NCBI RefSeq assembly: GCF_014207135.1
Contig: NZ_JACHCC010000005.1
Span: 372,001 to 436,000 of the forward strand
Direction: 5' to 3'
Source: Pedobacter cryoconitis
GTDB lineage: Bacteria; Bacteroidota; Bacteroidia; Sphingobacteriales; Sphingobacteriaceae
DNA length: 64,000 nucleotides
Under the pieces are notes generated by a model. The model searched no databases, was not told the DNA's origin, and saw only the letters and a list, made by a program, of their open reading frames with translations. Below are positions 42,520 through 51,391 of the stretch, one piece after another; positions within the stretch are counted from its first letter, which is position 1, and each line of letters opens with the position of its first letter. The position numbers and the translations under genes were made by a program.

Positions 42520-43881
42520 CTAAACAAAAGCGGAAAACCCAGTTATCGCCCTCCCTACAATGAGCGAATTGATTTCTTTTGTTCCCTCATAAGAATAGAT
42601 AGCCTCTGCATCGGCTACAAAACGGGCAACATCATATTCCAGTAAAATCCCGTTTCCTCCCATGACCTCTCTTGCCCTGCTCACTACATCTCTGGTTCTT
42701 AAAGAACAGAAAACTTTAGCTAATGAGGCATGTTCATCTGTCAGTAATCCCTGATCCTGCAACTGAGACAGACGGAAACACAAAGTCTGCATAGCAGTCA
42801 GGTTAGACAACATCTCCACCAGATGATTTTGTATCAGCTGAAACGAAGCGATAGGTTTACCAAATTGTTTACGTGTTCTGGTATAGGCCAGCGCACTTTC
42901 ATAAGCTCCCCTTGCACATCCAACGGCCTGCCAGGCTACACCTGCTCTTGTCATTCTCAGCACCTTCGCCGTATCTTTAAAGGAATTGGCATTTTGTAAA
43001 CGATCTTCTTCATCCACTTCACAGTTTGTCAATGTAATCAGTCCGTTCTGCACGATACGAAGCGCCATTTTATCCTGCATCTTCTCTACGGCAATACCTT
43101 TGGTACCTTTCCTTACCAAAAATCCTTTCACCTGGTTGTCTTCCAGATCTCTGGCCCAGATAATAGTGACATCAGAAAATGTAGCATTACCTATCCACTT
43201 CTTCTGTCCATTTAAGATCCATTTGTTTCCCTGTCTTTTAGCTGTCGTAGTCAGACCTCCTGCTGCTGCCGACCCTACCTCAGGTTCTGTCAGACCAAAT
43301 GCACCGATTATTTTCATCTGCTGCATCGCTGGTAACCATTCCTGTTTCTGAGCCTCTGAACCCAGTAAATAGATAGAGCCCATGGCCAGCCCGCTTTGAA
43401 CACCAAAAAAAGTAGACATGGAAGTATCAACCCTGGCCATTTCCATCGCCAGCATACCTTCCATCAGATTGGATTTACCAGGACAACCATAGCCCTGATA
43501 GGTCAGTCCGCAAATATTGAGTTCGGCGATCTTAGGGATCAGCTCAAACGGAAACTCTGCCTTCAGCCAATAATCATTGACCAAAGGTTTAACCTCTTTC
43601 TCTAAAAAGCTACGTACTTTTAACTGCAGTGCGCGGTCTTCCTCGTTTAATGCAGCATCACCTAAATGATAGAAATCTCCGTTAATGGGTGGAAGCTCCT
43701 TTTTCTGATGAGGTGTTCCGAGCATTTTCATTAAACCGCTGAGCTGAGCCTCCTCTAAACCCGCGACGGCATCTACTATTTTTTTAAGATCCACTTTCCT
43801 GGAGAGTGCGTCCAGTTTTTCAAGGTCCACACTCTGAAAAAGTGTGTAAGCGTTCTTTATCTTGGAAAATATATTGGCCAT
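42520..43881 (-). CDS. Acyl-CoA dehydrogenase family protein, glutaryl-CoA dehydrogenase-like
   Basis: This FAD enzyme of about 453 residues oxidises an acyl-CoA at the alpha-beta bond. Seen in order are an N-terminal extension (about 1-75), the alpha-helical domain, FGLTEPEVGSAAAGGLTT (FAD/substrate loop), WIGNATFSD and, at the C-terminus, YTRTRKQFGKPIASFQ, REVMGGNGI and the catalytic-glutamate motif YSYEGTKEINSLIVGRAITG. The last is closest to glutaryl-CoA dehydrogenase and may connect with lysine degradation, where lat lies 3 kb away, but this is inference. A TTG start two codons upstream is possible; the ATG at 43881 is preferred. Confidence 0.9.
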   Translation of the reverse strand: MANIFSKIKNAYTLFQSVDLEKLDALSRKVDLKKIVDAVAGLEEAQLSGLMKMLGTPHQKKELPPINGDFYHLGDAALNEEDRALQLKVRSFLEKEVKPLVNDYWLKAEFPFELIPKIAELNICGLTYQGYGCPGKSNLMEGMLAMEMARVDTSMSTFFGVQSGLAMGSIYLLGSEAQKQEWLPAMQQMKIIGAFGLTEPEVGSAAAGGLTTTAKRQGNKWILNGQKKWIGNATFSDVTIIWARDLEDNQVKGFLVRKGTKGIAVEKMQDKMALRIVQNGLITLTNCEVDEEDRLQNANSFKDTAKVLRMTRAGVAWQAVGCARGAYESALAYTRTRKQFGKPIASFQLIQNHLVEMLSNLTAMQTLCFRLSQLQDQGLLTDEHASLAKVFCSLRTRDVVSRAREVMGGNGILLEYDVARFVADAEAIYSYEGTKEINSLIVGRAITGFSAFV

Positions 43882-43928
43882 AATCAAAGCTGTTTCTATG
43901 AAGAACAGCTAACTGGCACTTTTGTTCC

Positions 43929-44645
43929 CTAACGCAGTTCGAAAAGATTATCTACCCCTAATAATTTACGCGAAGTAAATCCTTCCCCATAGGTAGCACC
44001 GATAGATTTCCCCATCTCTCTTGAACGTCCAATTACACTTTCAAAAAATTCAGGTGAAGAAATATAGGTCGAAGGCCCATCCTGCTCAGGATTATAGAAC
44101 TGGGTTTTAAAGGCTTTAATAGCAGCAATTTTAGTTTCGATATAAGGGGTAATATCAATGATGATGTCTGGTTGAATATAGGAATCCTGTATATATTGCA
44201 AAAATAAACGTGGTCTCCAGGCTTCCTGCACTACACCATCCTGGATAGTCCTGACTTTAGGTAGACCCGCCAGAAAACAGGAGTCGCTGGCCAGATCTCC
44301 AGCTCTTTTATGATCGGGATGACGATCATGCATGGCATTGCCCAGCACAATTTCCGGCTGATATTTGCGGATCATTCTGATAACCTCTAACTGATGCTCC
44401 TCATCATTTTTAAAGAAGCCATCTTTAAACCTCAGATTTTCACGGGCATGTAAGCCTAATATTTTTGCCGAGTCCGCAGCTTCTTCATCTCTGATTTCGG
44501 CTGTGCCTCTAGTACCTAACTCTCCTCTGGTAAAATCAACTATTCCTACTTTTTTACCCTGTGCTATATGTTTTAGAATTGTTCCTGAACATCCAAGTTC
44601 TGCATCATCCGGATGAACGGCTAATACTAATATGTCTAATTTCAT
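43929..44645 (-). CDS. bshB1: Bacillithiol biosynthesis deacetylase BshB1
   Basis: This 238-residue zinc-dependent PIG-L/LmbE-type deacetylase removes the acetyl group from GlcNAc-malate, the second step of bacillithiol synthesis. The first metal motif is HPDD (11-14) in VLAVHPDDAELGCSG, with GELGTRGT following and the second histidine motif HDRHPDHKRAG (about 105-115). The length and the ELGTRG signature fit BshB1 rather than other LmbE-like proteins. It lies 47 bases upstream of the acyl-CoA dehydrogenase gene on the same strand. bshA and bshC are not in the window. Confidence 0.93.
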   Translation of the reverse strand: MKLDILVLAVHPDDAELGCSGTILKHIAQGKKVGIVDFTRGELGTRGTAEIRDEEAADSAKILGLHARENLRFKDGFFKNDEEHQLEVIRMIRKYQPEIVLGNAMHDRHPDHKRAGDLASDSCFLAGLPKVRTIQDGVVQEAWRPRLFLQYIQDSYIQPDIIIDITPYIETKIAAIKAFKTQFYNPEQDGPSTYISSPEFFESVIGRSREMGKSIGATYGEGFTSRKLLGVDNLFELR

Positions 44646-44708
44646 TTATGTTTAATCTTATTTTATGCTTCGCCAGATGGCATTTTCAGCTAGTTTTCTG
44701 TTTTTTTA

Positions 44709-45206
44709 TTAAAGCAAACGCTGAATTTTCTTTTTAACCTTTGATGATAAAGGTTTGGTAAACGGATAAAAGTAGTCGACCACTTCTCCATTTTTATTAA
44801 CCAGGTATTTATGAAAGTTCCATCTTGGAGTAGACTTGATATGCCCATTCAGTTCCTTACTTCCCAGAAATTTGTAAATCGGATTAGCATGCTCACCTCT
44901 GACCATTATTTTTTCAAAAACCGGGAATTTAACGCCATAATTGACTTCACAGAAATCATGGATAGCTTCTCCTTCCAGAGGCTCCTGTCCGCCAAAATCA
45001 TTGGACGGAAAACCCAGGACTTCAAATTCTTCCTCCTTAAATAAATCCTTAAGTTCCTGAAGCTCCTTCAACTGAGGAGCAAATCCACAGGCCGAGGCGA
45101 TGTTAACTACAAGAAGGACTTTACCTTGATAATCAGCTAGATTTTTATCTTTTCCATTGATTAATTTTGCGTTGAACTGATAAATACGCTGAGGGTTCTC
45201 TGTCAT
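44709..45206 (-). CDS. Glutathione peroxidase family protein
   Basis: This 165-residue thioredoxin-fold peroxidase reduces hydroperoxides. The peroxidatic cysteine is C40 in VNIASACGFAPQLKEL, followed by GFPSNDFGGQEP (catalytic Gln) and the WNFHKYLVNKNGEVV segment (catalytic Trp). It is the cysteine, not selenocysteine, form. Bacterial members often use thioredoxin. It has no signal peptide and is probably cytoplasmic. It lies 2 bases after the DUF4294 gene and 63 bases before bshB1, suggesting a shared thiol-redox operon. Confidence 0.94.
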   Translation of the reverse strand: MTENPQRIYQFNAKLINGKDKNLADYQGKVLLVVNIASACGFAPQLKELQELKDLFKEEEFEVLGFPSNDFGGQEPLEGEAIHDFCEVNYGVKFPVFEKIMVRGEHANPIYKFLGSKELNGHIKSTPRWNFHKYLVNKNGEVVDYFYPFTKPLSSKVKKKIQRLL

Positions 45207-45208
45207 GC

Positions 45209-45829
45209 TTATTGATGGTAAAAACCTGAAGACTGAATAATAGATTCTATATCTCTTTCCTCTTCAGGATTATAAGTGCTTTTTAAATTGTGTCCTACTA
45301 CCCTTGCTACCGACTGATAAATAAAAGCTTTGACACCACCCTGAGTTTCTTTTACAATCTCATAGGTAGTCCGCCCTACTTCCCGGTCAATTAATTTGGT
45401 GAGTATCTGACCCTGTGTAATAGTCAGCTCTTTGATCTCTGTATTAAACATTTTTTTGATTTCAGCATCACATGCTTTAACCAGTTTTTTGTGTTCCTTA
45501 CGATCGGAAGTTACTGCAAGGTCCCGTTCCAGCTGCTCATATCTTCTTTTTGCAAAAAGAGCATAAGGCATCACTTTCAGGACATTATAACGGAGTCTGT
45601 TAAATGCAGCACGGTCGGCTGGAGTCTTAAAAATGCGGTTGCCGTAGATAATCACCTCATTAAGAGGTATCCACGGAATCATTTCTCCGTCATCATTTGT
45701 GGAAGCTACTCTGATGGTATCATTTTTGCCAAGTACAGGAAACCTAACGGGCACAGAATTTTGCTGCGCTTTTAGCTCATCTGCGGCAATAATGACAAAT
45801 AACAGAATAAATAAACTGCAAAATTTCAT
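45209..45829 (-). CDS. DUF4294 domain protein
   Basis: This 206-residue protein has a signal peptide (ending near DELKAQ) and a DUF4294 domain covering most of the rest: IPWIPLNEVIIYGNRIFKTP, then FNRLRYNVLKVMPYALFAKRRYEQLERDL and QGQILTKLIDREVGRTTYEIVKE. The family is found in Bacteroidota, is predicted periplasmic and has no known function. The gene has a TAAATTTG promoter element 26 bases upstream and leads into the glutathione peroxidase gene with a 2-base gap. It is divergent from relA/spoT. Confidence 0.88.
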   Translation of the reverse strand: MKFCSLFILLFVIIAADELKAQQNSVPVRFPVLGKNDTIRVASTNDDGEMIPWIPLNEVIIYGNRIFKTPADRAAFNRLRYNVLKVMPYALFAKRRYEQLERDLAVTSDRKEHKKLVKACDAEIKKMFNTEIKELTITQGQILTKLIDREVGRTTYEIVKETQGGVKAFIYQSVARVVGHNLKSTYNPEEERDIESIIQSSGFYHQ

Positions 45830-45855
45830 AAATTTATACTCCCACGAAGTTAAAG

Positions 45856-45863
45856 CAAATTTA
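45856..45863 (-). promoter_or_regulatory. Candidate -7 promoter of the DUF4294 gene
   Basis: The minus strand reads TAAATTTG, 26 bases before the DUF4294 start codon. Confidence 0.45.
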
Positions 45864-45939
45864 ATACATTAGGTTTATAACTAAATCTAATATATTCTTA
45901 AACGATTAACAAGCTATAATTATTACGAAAATAATACAA

Positions 45940-48147
45940 ATGAAGAACACCTTAGTGATTGATTTAGAAGCAGAAAAGCAAGAAATCCTGAAGAGATACC
46001 GTGCCCTCTTGCGTGCCTGTAAGCCAACATTACAAAAAGGAGATAAAAAAGAAATCAGAAAAGCATTCGATATGGCCCTTGAAAGTCATAAAGATATGCG
46101 CAGAAAATCTGGGGAACCTTATATCTATCACCCTATTGCTGTGGCACAAATCGCTGCTGAGGAAATCGGACTCGGAACAACATCTATCGTATGTGCCCTG
46201 CTGCATGATGTAGTAGAGGATACAGATATTACGCTCGAAGATATTGAAAGAGAATTTGGAAAAAAGACCGCAAAAATCATTGATGGCCTGACTAAAATCG
46301 CAGGTGTTTTTGATTATAACAGCTCTTTACAGGCCGAAAACTTCAGGAAAATGCTGCTTACCCTGGCCGATGATGTAAGGGTAATTTTAATTAAACTGGC
46401 AGACCGTCTTCACAATATGCGGACTATGGACTTTATGCCCAGACACAAGCAGCTGAAGATCGCCTCCGAGACTATTTACCTTTATGCCCCGCTGGCACAC
46501 AGGCTGGGTCTATATGCTATAAAATCAGAGCTGGAAGATCTTTCCATGAAATATCTGGAGCCTGATACTTATAAATTCATAGCCACCAAACTCAATGAAA
46601 AAAAGGCAGAACGGACTTTATTCGTTAAACACTTTGTTGAACCAATCAACGAGATATTAGCCGAACAGGGTTTTGTCGCGAGTATTTATGGCCGGCCAAA
46701 ATCTATCCATTCGATATGGAACAAGATGAAAAAGAAAAATATTCCTTTTGAAGAAGTATATGATCTTTTTGCCATCCGTATTATACTGGACAGCTCGCCT
46801 GAAAATGAAAAAGCAGACTGCTGGAAAGCCTATTCTATAGTAACTGACCTCTACCGTCCAAATCCTGATCGTTTACGCGACTGGGTTTCCTCACCAAAAG
46901 GAAATGGTTATGAATCTCTTCATACTACAGTAATGGGGCCCAAAGGACAGTGGGTAGAAGTACAGATCCGTACCCAAAGAATGAATGAGATTGCCGAAAA
47001 AGGCTTTGCTGCACACTGGAAATATAAAGAGTCAAGTAATGATAACGGGCTGGATCAGTGGATCATGAAAGTCAGGGAAATGCTGAATAACCCAGAGGCG
47101 AATGCACTGGATTTCCTGGATGATTTCAAAATGAACCTGTTCTCGGATGAGATTTTCATCTTTACGCCTAAAGGGGCTTTAATACAACTTCCATTAGGTG
47201 CTACTGCACTGGATTTCGCTTTTGAGATTCACACCGACGTAGGTGCCAAATGTATTGGGGCTAAAGTCAACCATAAACTGGTACCTCTTTCCTATAAACT
47301 GCAGAATGGCGATCAGGTAGAAATCATTACTTCGGGTAAACAGGTCCCTAAAGAAGACTGGTTGAATATTGTCGTAACCGCAAAAGCCAAATCGAAAATA
47401 AAATCTTCGCTGAAAGAGGAGAAAAGAAAGATAGCTGAAGGTGGTAAAGAAACGCTGGAACGCAAACTCAAGTCTTTAAAAATCACCTACAACACTGATA
47501 ACCTCAATAAATTAAGTTATTTCTTCAAATTAGCCTCTACACAGGAGCTCTTTATCGCTGTAGCGACGGGAAAAATAGAACTCAAGGACCTGAAAGAATA
47601 TCTGGCCAGTGAAAAAGAGATTGAGAACAGAGGGGCTGAAAGAAATGACGGACAACAGATCGAAGCACTGTTAAATAAGGTGAAAGGTCCCGAATCAGAT
47701 ATTTTACTGATTGGTGAAGACCTTCAAAAAATAGATTATACGCTTGCTGCCTGCTGTAATCCTATTCCTGGTGATGACGTATTCGGCTTTGTAACCGTAA
47801 GCGAGGGTATCAAAATTCACCGGACCAATTGCCCGAATGCCGCACAGCTGATGGCTAATTACGGATACCGGGTAGTCAAAGCAAAATGGAACAAACAACA
47901 GGAGCTGACTTTCCTTACCGGATTACATATTATAGGTATCGATGATGTCGGTTTGATTAATAATATTACCAAAGTAATTTCTGGTGATTTCAAAGTGAAT
48001 ATGCGTTCTATAACTGTAGATACCGATAATGGTATTTTTGACGGATCAATTATGATCTTTGTAAATGATAAAGAGCACCTTGACAACCTGATCAAAAATC
48101 TTTTAGAGGTTAAAGGTGTAACAGGCGTCACACGTTTCGATGCCTAA
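45940..48147 (+). CDS. Bifunctional (p)ppGpp synthetase/hydrolase, RelA/SpoT family
   Basis: This 735-residue stringent-response enzyme makes and degrades (p)ppGpp. Domains in order: HD hydrolase (about 40-180) with intact YIYHPIAVA and LLHDVVEDTD, so hydrolysis is expected; RelA/SpoT synthetase (about 230-350) with VYDLFAIRII and KGNGYESLHTTV; TGS (about 395-455; FTPKGALIQLPLGATALDFAFEIH); a helical/conserved-cysteine region with AACCNPIPGDD (about 602-612); and a C-terminal ACT domain (about 660-735). It is the long Rel/SpoT form that monitors amino-acid and other stress. The fur gene lies 63 bases downstream. Confidence 0.97.
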   Translation: MKNTLVIDLEAEKQEILKRYRALLRACKPTLQKGDKKEIRKAFDMALESHKDMRRKSGEPYIYHPIAVAQIAAEEIGLGTTSIVCALLHDVVEDTDITLEDIEREFGKKTAKIIDGLTKIAGVFDYNSSLQAENFRKMLLTLADDVRVILIKLADRLHNMRTMDFMPRHKQLKIASETIYLYAPLAHRLGLYAIKSELEDLSMKYLEPDTYKFIATKLNEKKAERTLFVKHFVEPINEILAEQGFVASIYGRPKSIHSIWNKMKKKNIPFEEVYDLFAIRIILDSSPENEKADCWKAYSIVTDLYRPNPDRLRDWVSSPKGNGYESLHTTVMGPKGQWVEVQIRTQRMNEIAEKGFAAHWKYKESSNDNGLDQWIMKVREMLNNPEANALDFLDDFKMNLFSDEIFIFTPKGALIQLPLGATALDFAFEIHTDVGAKCIGAKVNHKLVPLSYKLQNGDQVEIITSGKQVPKEDWLNIVVTAKAKSKIKSSLKEEKRKIAEGGKETLERKLKSLKITYNTDNLNKLSYFFKLASTQELFIAVATGKIELKDLKEYLASEKEIENRGAERNDGQQIEALLNKVKGPESDILLIGEDLQKIDYTLAACCNPIPGDDVFGFVTVSEGIKIHRTNCPNAAQLMANYGYRVVKAKWNKQQELTFLTGLHIIGIDDVGLINNITKVISGDFKVNMRSITVDTDNGIFDGSIMIFVNDKEHLDNLIKNLLEVKGVTGVTRFDA

Positions 48148-48185
48148 AAAAATGAATAAATCGTAGGGTTCTATATAAAAATTGG

Positions 48186-48193
48186 TACCTTTG
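48186..48193 (+). promoter_or_regulatory. Candidate -7 promoter of the fur-family gene
   Basis: TACCTTTG matches TAnnTTTG, 17 bases before the ATG; an AAAGGAG sequence immediately follows and could act as ribosome-binding site. Confidence 0.45.
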
Positions 48194-48210
48194 AAAGGAG
48201 TTTTAAAACT

Positions 48211-48699
48211 ATGTCTGCAAACCATAACAGCGAGTTGGTTAGAAAAATATTTGAAGCCTATCTCGAAAACAAAAGTCTTAGAAAAACGCCTGAGCGTTTT
48301 GCTATCTTAGAAGAAATCTATTCCAGAGATGATCATTTCGATGTAGAGACCCTCTATATCCATATGAAAAATCAGAAATACAGAGTAAGCAGGGCTACCG
48401 TGTACAACACTTTAGAGCTGCTTGTTTCCTGTGATCTGGTTACCAAACATCAGTTTGGGAAGAACATGGCACAATTCGAAAAGTCTTACGGATACCACCA
48501 GCATGACCATGTAATCTGCATTGACTGCGGAAAAGTTGTTGAATTCTGTGATCCCCGGATTCATCAGATTCAGAGCATGGTAGGTGACCTGTTAAAATTC
48601 GACATCAAACATCACTCTTTAAATTTATATGGCAGTTGTTTTGACTGTGCTGCAAAAGCATCCATTAAACAAAAAGAGGATATTAAAAATGCAAGTTAA
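48211..48699 (+). CDS. Fur family transcriptional regulator
   Basis: This 162-residue metal-dependent regulator has an N-terminal winged helix (about 15-85; RKTPERFAILEEIYSRDDHFDVETLY and SRATVYNTLELL) and a C-terminal dimerisation/metal domain with HQHDHVICIDCGKVVEF and SCFDCAAKA, giving the two CxxC pairs of a structural zinc site, plus the regulatory HxH residues. It may be Fur, Zur or PerR; the sequence seen does not decide. It stands between relA/spoT and purA. Confidence 0.93.
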   Translation: MSANHNSELVRKIFEAYLENKSLRKTPERFAILEEIYSRDDHFDVETLYIHMKNQKYRVSRATVYNTLELLVSCDLVTKHQFGKNMAQFEKSYGYHQHDHVICIDCGKVVEFCDPRIHQIQSMVGDLLKFDIKHHSLNLYGSCFDCAAKASIKQKEDIKNAS

Positions 48700-48734
48700 A
48701 CAACACAATTATAATCTTTTCTTAAATTAAAATA

Positions 48735-50012
48735 ATGACGCAAGTAGACGTGCTTCTTGGCCTGCAATGGGGCGATGAAGGCAAAGGAAAAATTGTTGAC
48801 GTACTATGTCCTCAATATGATTTGATAGCTCGTTTTCAAGGCGGACCGAATGCCGGCCACACCTTAGAGTTTGATGGCAAAAAGTTTGTGCTAAATACTA
48901 TTCCATCTGGTATTTTCAACAAAGACACCATGAACCTGATCGGTAACGGCGTAGTAGTTGATCCCATCATTTTAAAAAGGGAATTAGACAATCTGAAAAA
49001 AGCAGGTCACGATCCGATTGCTAATGGAAAACTGGTAATTGCCCGTAAAGCACACCTTATCCTTCCAACTCATCAGCTTTTAGATGCTGCCAACGAGCAA
49101 AAAATGGGTAAAGATAAGATTGGTTCCACCCTTAAAGGTATAGGACCGACTTATATGGATAAAACCGGACGTAATGGTTTACGTGTTGGTGATACAACTC
49201 TGCCTGATTTCAAGGAACGTTATAACAAACTGGTTGATAAGCACAAAGAATTGCTTTCTCATTATAATTTTGAGTATGACCTGGCGGAAAAAGAAGCAGC
49301 CTTCTTTGAAGCTGTTGAATTTATTAAAACTATCCCTCATGTAGATAGCGAGCATTTTGTAAATGGCTATCTTAAAGAAGGCAAGAAAGTTCTTGCTGAA
49401 GGTGCACAAGGTACATTACTGGATATCGATTTTGGTTCTTATCCTTTCGTAACTTCTTCTAATACGACTACTGCAGGTGCTTGTACAGGATTAGGTATTG
49501 CACCGAACAGAATCGGAAGTGTGGTTGGAATTTTCAAAGCTTACTGCACACGTGTAGGAAGCGGACCGTTCCCTACTGAACTGGAAGATGAAGTTGGTGA
49601 AAACCTGCGTCAGGTAGGTCACGAATTTGGTGCTACCACAGGCAGACCACGCCGTTGCGGATGGATAGATCTTCCTGCACTTAAATATGCGATTATGTTA
49701 AACGGAGTTACCGAAATGGTAATGACTAAAGCTGACGTATTAAGTGGTTTTGATACGATTTACGCTTGTACTCATTATGAGCACAATGGTGAAAAAATTG
49801 ATTACATGCCTTACGATATTATCACAATCAAACCTACTCCGGTATTGAAAGCGATTGAAGGCTGGAAAACAGATATAACAGCTATTACTGAAATTGATCA
49901 GATCCCTGCCCAGCTTTCAGCATACATAGCTTTCTTAGAGAAAGAACTGGGAGTACCGGTAAAATACCTTTCTGTTGGACCAGACAGGGTTCAAACATTA
50001 ATTCTTAACTAA
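48735..50012 (+). CDS. purA: Adenylosuccinate synthetase
   Basis: This cytoplasmic enzyme joins IMP and aspartate with GTP hydrolysis in the first committed step to AMP. The 425 residues carry the GTP-binding QWGDEGKGKI (11-20), GPNAGHTLEFDG (His about 42), the IMP-binding GSTLKGIGPTY and the C-terminal TTTGRPRRCGWIDLPALKYA. Length is typical. It lies 35 bases after the fur-family gene on the same strand and ends at a textbook terminator. Confidence 0.98.
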   Translation: MTQVDVLLGLQWGDEGKGKIVDVLCPQYDLIARFQGGPNAGHTLEFDGKKFVLNTIPSGIFNKDTMNLIGNGVVVDPIILKRELDNLKKAGHDPIANGKLVIARKAHLILPTHQLLDAANEQKMGKDKIGSTLKGIGPTYMDKTGRNGLRVGDTTLPDFKERYNKLVDKHKELLSHYNFEYDLAEKEAAFFEAVEFIKTIPHVDSEHFVNGYLKEGKKVLAEGAQGTLLDIDFGSYPFVTSSNTTTAGACTGLGIAPNRIGSVVGIFKAYCTRVGSGPFPTELEDEVGENLRQVGHEFGATTGRPRRCGWIDLPALKYAIMLNGVTEMVMTKADVLSGFDTIYACTHYEHNGEKIDYMPYDIITIKPTPVLKAIEGWKTDITAITEIDQIPAQLSAYIAFLEKELGVPVKYLSVGPDRVQTLILN

Positions 50013-50028
50013 GAAAATACAATTAAAC

Positions 50029-50057
50029 AAAAAGGCGGCCTGGTGCCGCCTTTTTTT
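50029..50057 (+). terminator. Rho-independent terminator of purA
   Basis: GC-rich stem GGCGGC/GCCGCC with a 5-base loop, preceded by A bases and followed by seven T bases. Confidence 0.92.
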
Positions 50058-50081
50058 GTTCGATAATCTCTCTATCCCAAA

Positions 50082-51335
50082 ATGAATTCACAGGAACTAA
50101 TTTCATTTAAACAGAAAGCCTTACAATGGGCCAATCAGTTTGAAATATGCTGTTGCTTCGATTCTAATGAATATACCGATCCTTATTCCAAATACGATTT
50201 TCTGCTGGCAGCAGGTGCCAGGCGTCAGTTAAATGTAAATACAGGTCAGGCATTTAAATCTCTTCAAGAATTCCAACAGGCCAATTCTGACTGGATGTTC
50301 GGGCTAATGAGTTATGACCTGAAAAATGAAATTGAAACTTTGTCTTCTACTCATGTGGACCATCTTGATTTTCCTGATCTCTTTTTCTTTATTCCGGAAA
50401 ACCTGATCATCATCCGGAACGGAAATATTGAAGTATTAAGAGGAGAAGCAGGTCTTCTGGAAACAATTCATGCTCTTTCCCCGCATCAGCCAGCTCCAAA
50501 TTCCATGTTGAATATGGAATACAAAATAGACAAAGCAACCTATCTGAATAAAGTAAATGAACTCAGGGAGCACATATCCAGGGGAGACATCTATGAAGTC
50601 AATTTTTGTCAGGAGTTTTTTGCTGAAAATGCTTCAATCGATCCTTTCGGAGTATATCTTAATTTAAATGAGTTATCTCCTACCCCTTTTGCAGGCTACT
50701 TTAAAATAAACGACAACTACATTCTTTCAGCAAGCCCGGAACGCTTCCTCTGTAAACGCGGAAACCAGCTGATTTCACAACCTATTAAAGGTACTGCTAA
50801 ACGAAGTAATGATCAGAAAGAAGATGAGCTTATCAAAAAGGAACTCAAGAACAATCTTAAAGAACAGGCTGAAAATGTAATGATTGTAGATTTAGTTAGA
50901 AATGACTTAACTAAAAGTGCCGTCCCGGGAACTGTCAGGGTTGACGAATTATTTGGTATCTATAGCTTTCCTCAGGTTCATCAGATGATCTCAACTGTAA
51001 GCTGCCAGGCTAATCCCGTTTTACACCCGGCCGAAATTATTAAAAACACTTTCCCGATGGGCTCCATGACTGGCGCACCCAAAGTCAGGGCGATGGAACT
51101 CATCGAAGAGACTGAATGTAGCAAAAGAGGGATATACTCTGGAACATTTGGTTATTTTGATGCTGATGGAGACTTTGATTTTAATGTCGTGATCCGGAGC
51201 ATACTCTATAATAAACAGAAAAAATATTTGTCCTTCCAGGTAGGCGGTGCAATAACCTACGCTTCTTCGGCCGAATCAGAATATGAAGAATGCATGCTGA
51301 AAGCATCAGCTATAATTAAAACACTGGCTAATTAA
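50082..51335 (+). CDS. pabB: Aminodeoxychorismate synthase component I
   Basis: This 417-residue chorismate-binding enzyme converts chorismate and ammonia to aminodeoxychorismate for folate synthesis. It has GDIYEVNFCQEFF, FAGYFKINDNYILSASPERF, the PIKGT motif (Lys about 235; TrpE enzymes have PIAGT) and GSMTGAPKVRAMELI, IYSGTFGYF at the C-terminus. The PIKGT lysine supports PabB over anthranilate synthase. The glutamine amidotransferase partner pabA is not adjacent. A class IV aminotransferase that could be PabC is encoded 24 kb upstream. Confidence 0.92.
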   Translation: MNSQELISFKQKALQWANQFEICCCFDSNEYTDPYSKYDFLLAAGARRQLNVNTGQAFKSLQEFQQANSDWMFGLMSYDLKNEIETLSSTHVDHLDFPDLFFFIPENLIIIRNGNIEVLRGEAGLLETIHALSPHQPAPNSMLNMEYKIDKATYLNKVNELREHISRGDIYEVNFCQEFFAENASIDPFGVYLNLNELSPTPFAGYFKINDNYILSASPERFLCKRGNQLISQPIKGTAKRSNDQKEDELIKKELKNNLKEQAENVMIVDLVRNDLTKSAVPGTVRVDELFGIYSFPQVHQMISTVSCQANPVLHPAEIIKNTFPMGSMTGAPKVRAMELIEETECSKRGIYSGTFGYFDADGDFDFNVVIRSILYNKQKKYLSFQVGGAITYASSAESEYEECMLKASAIIKTLAN

Positions 51336-51349
51336 TCATTATCCTGATA

Positions 51350-51388
51350 TAAGAAAGACAGCCTGATCACGGGCTGTCTTTCTTATTT
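51350..51388. terminator. Bidirectional terminator between the pabB and M48 peptidase genes
   Basis: A 15-bp stem (51350-51364 with 51373-51387) with an 8-base loop, A-rich before and T-rich after. Confidence 0.85.
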
Positions 51389-51391
51389 AAA

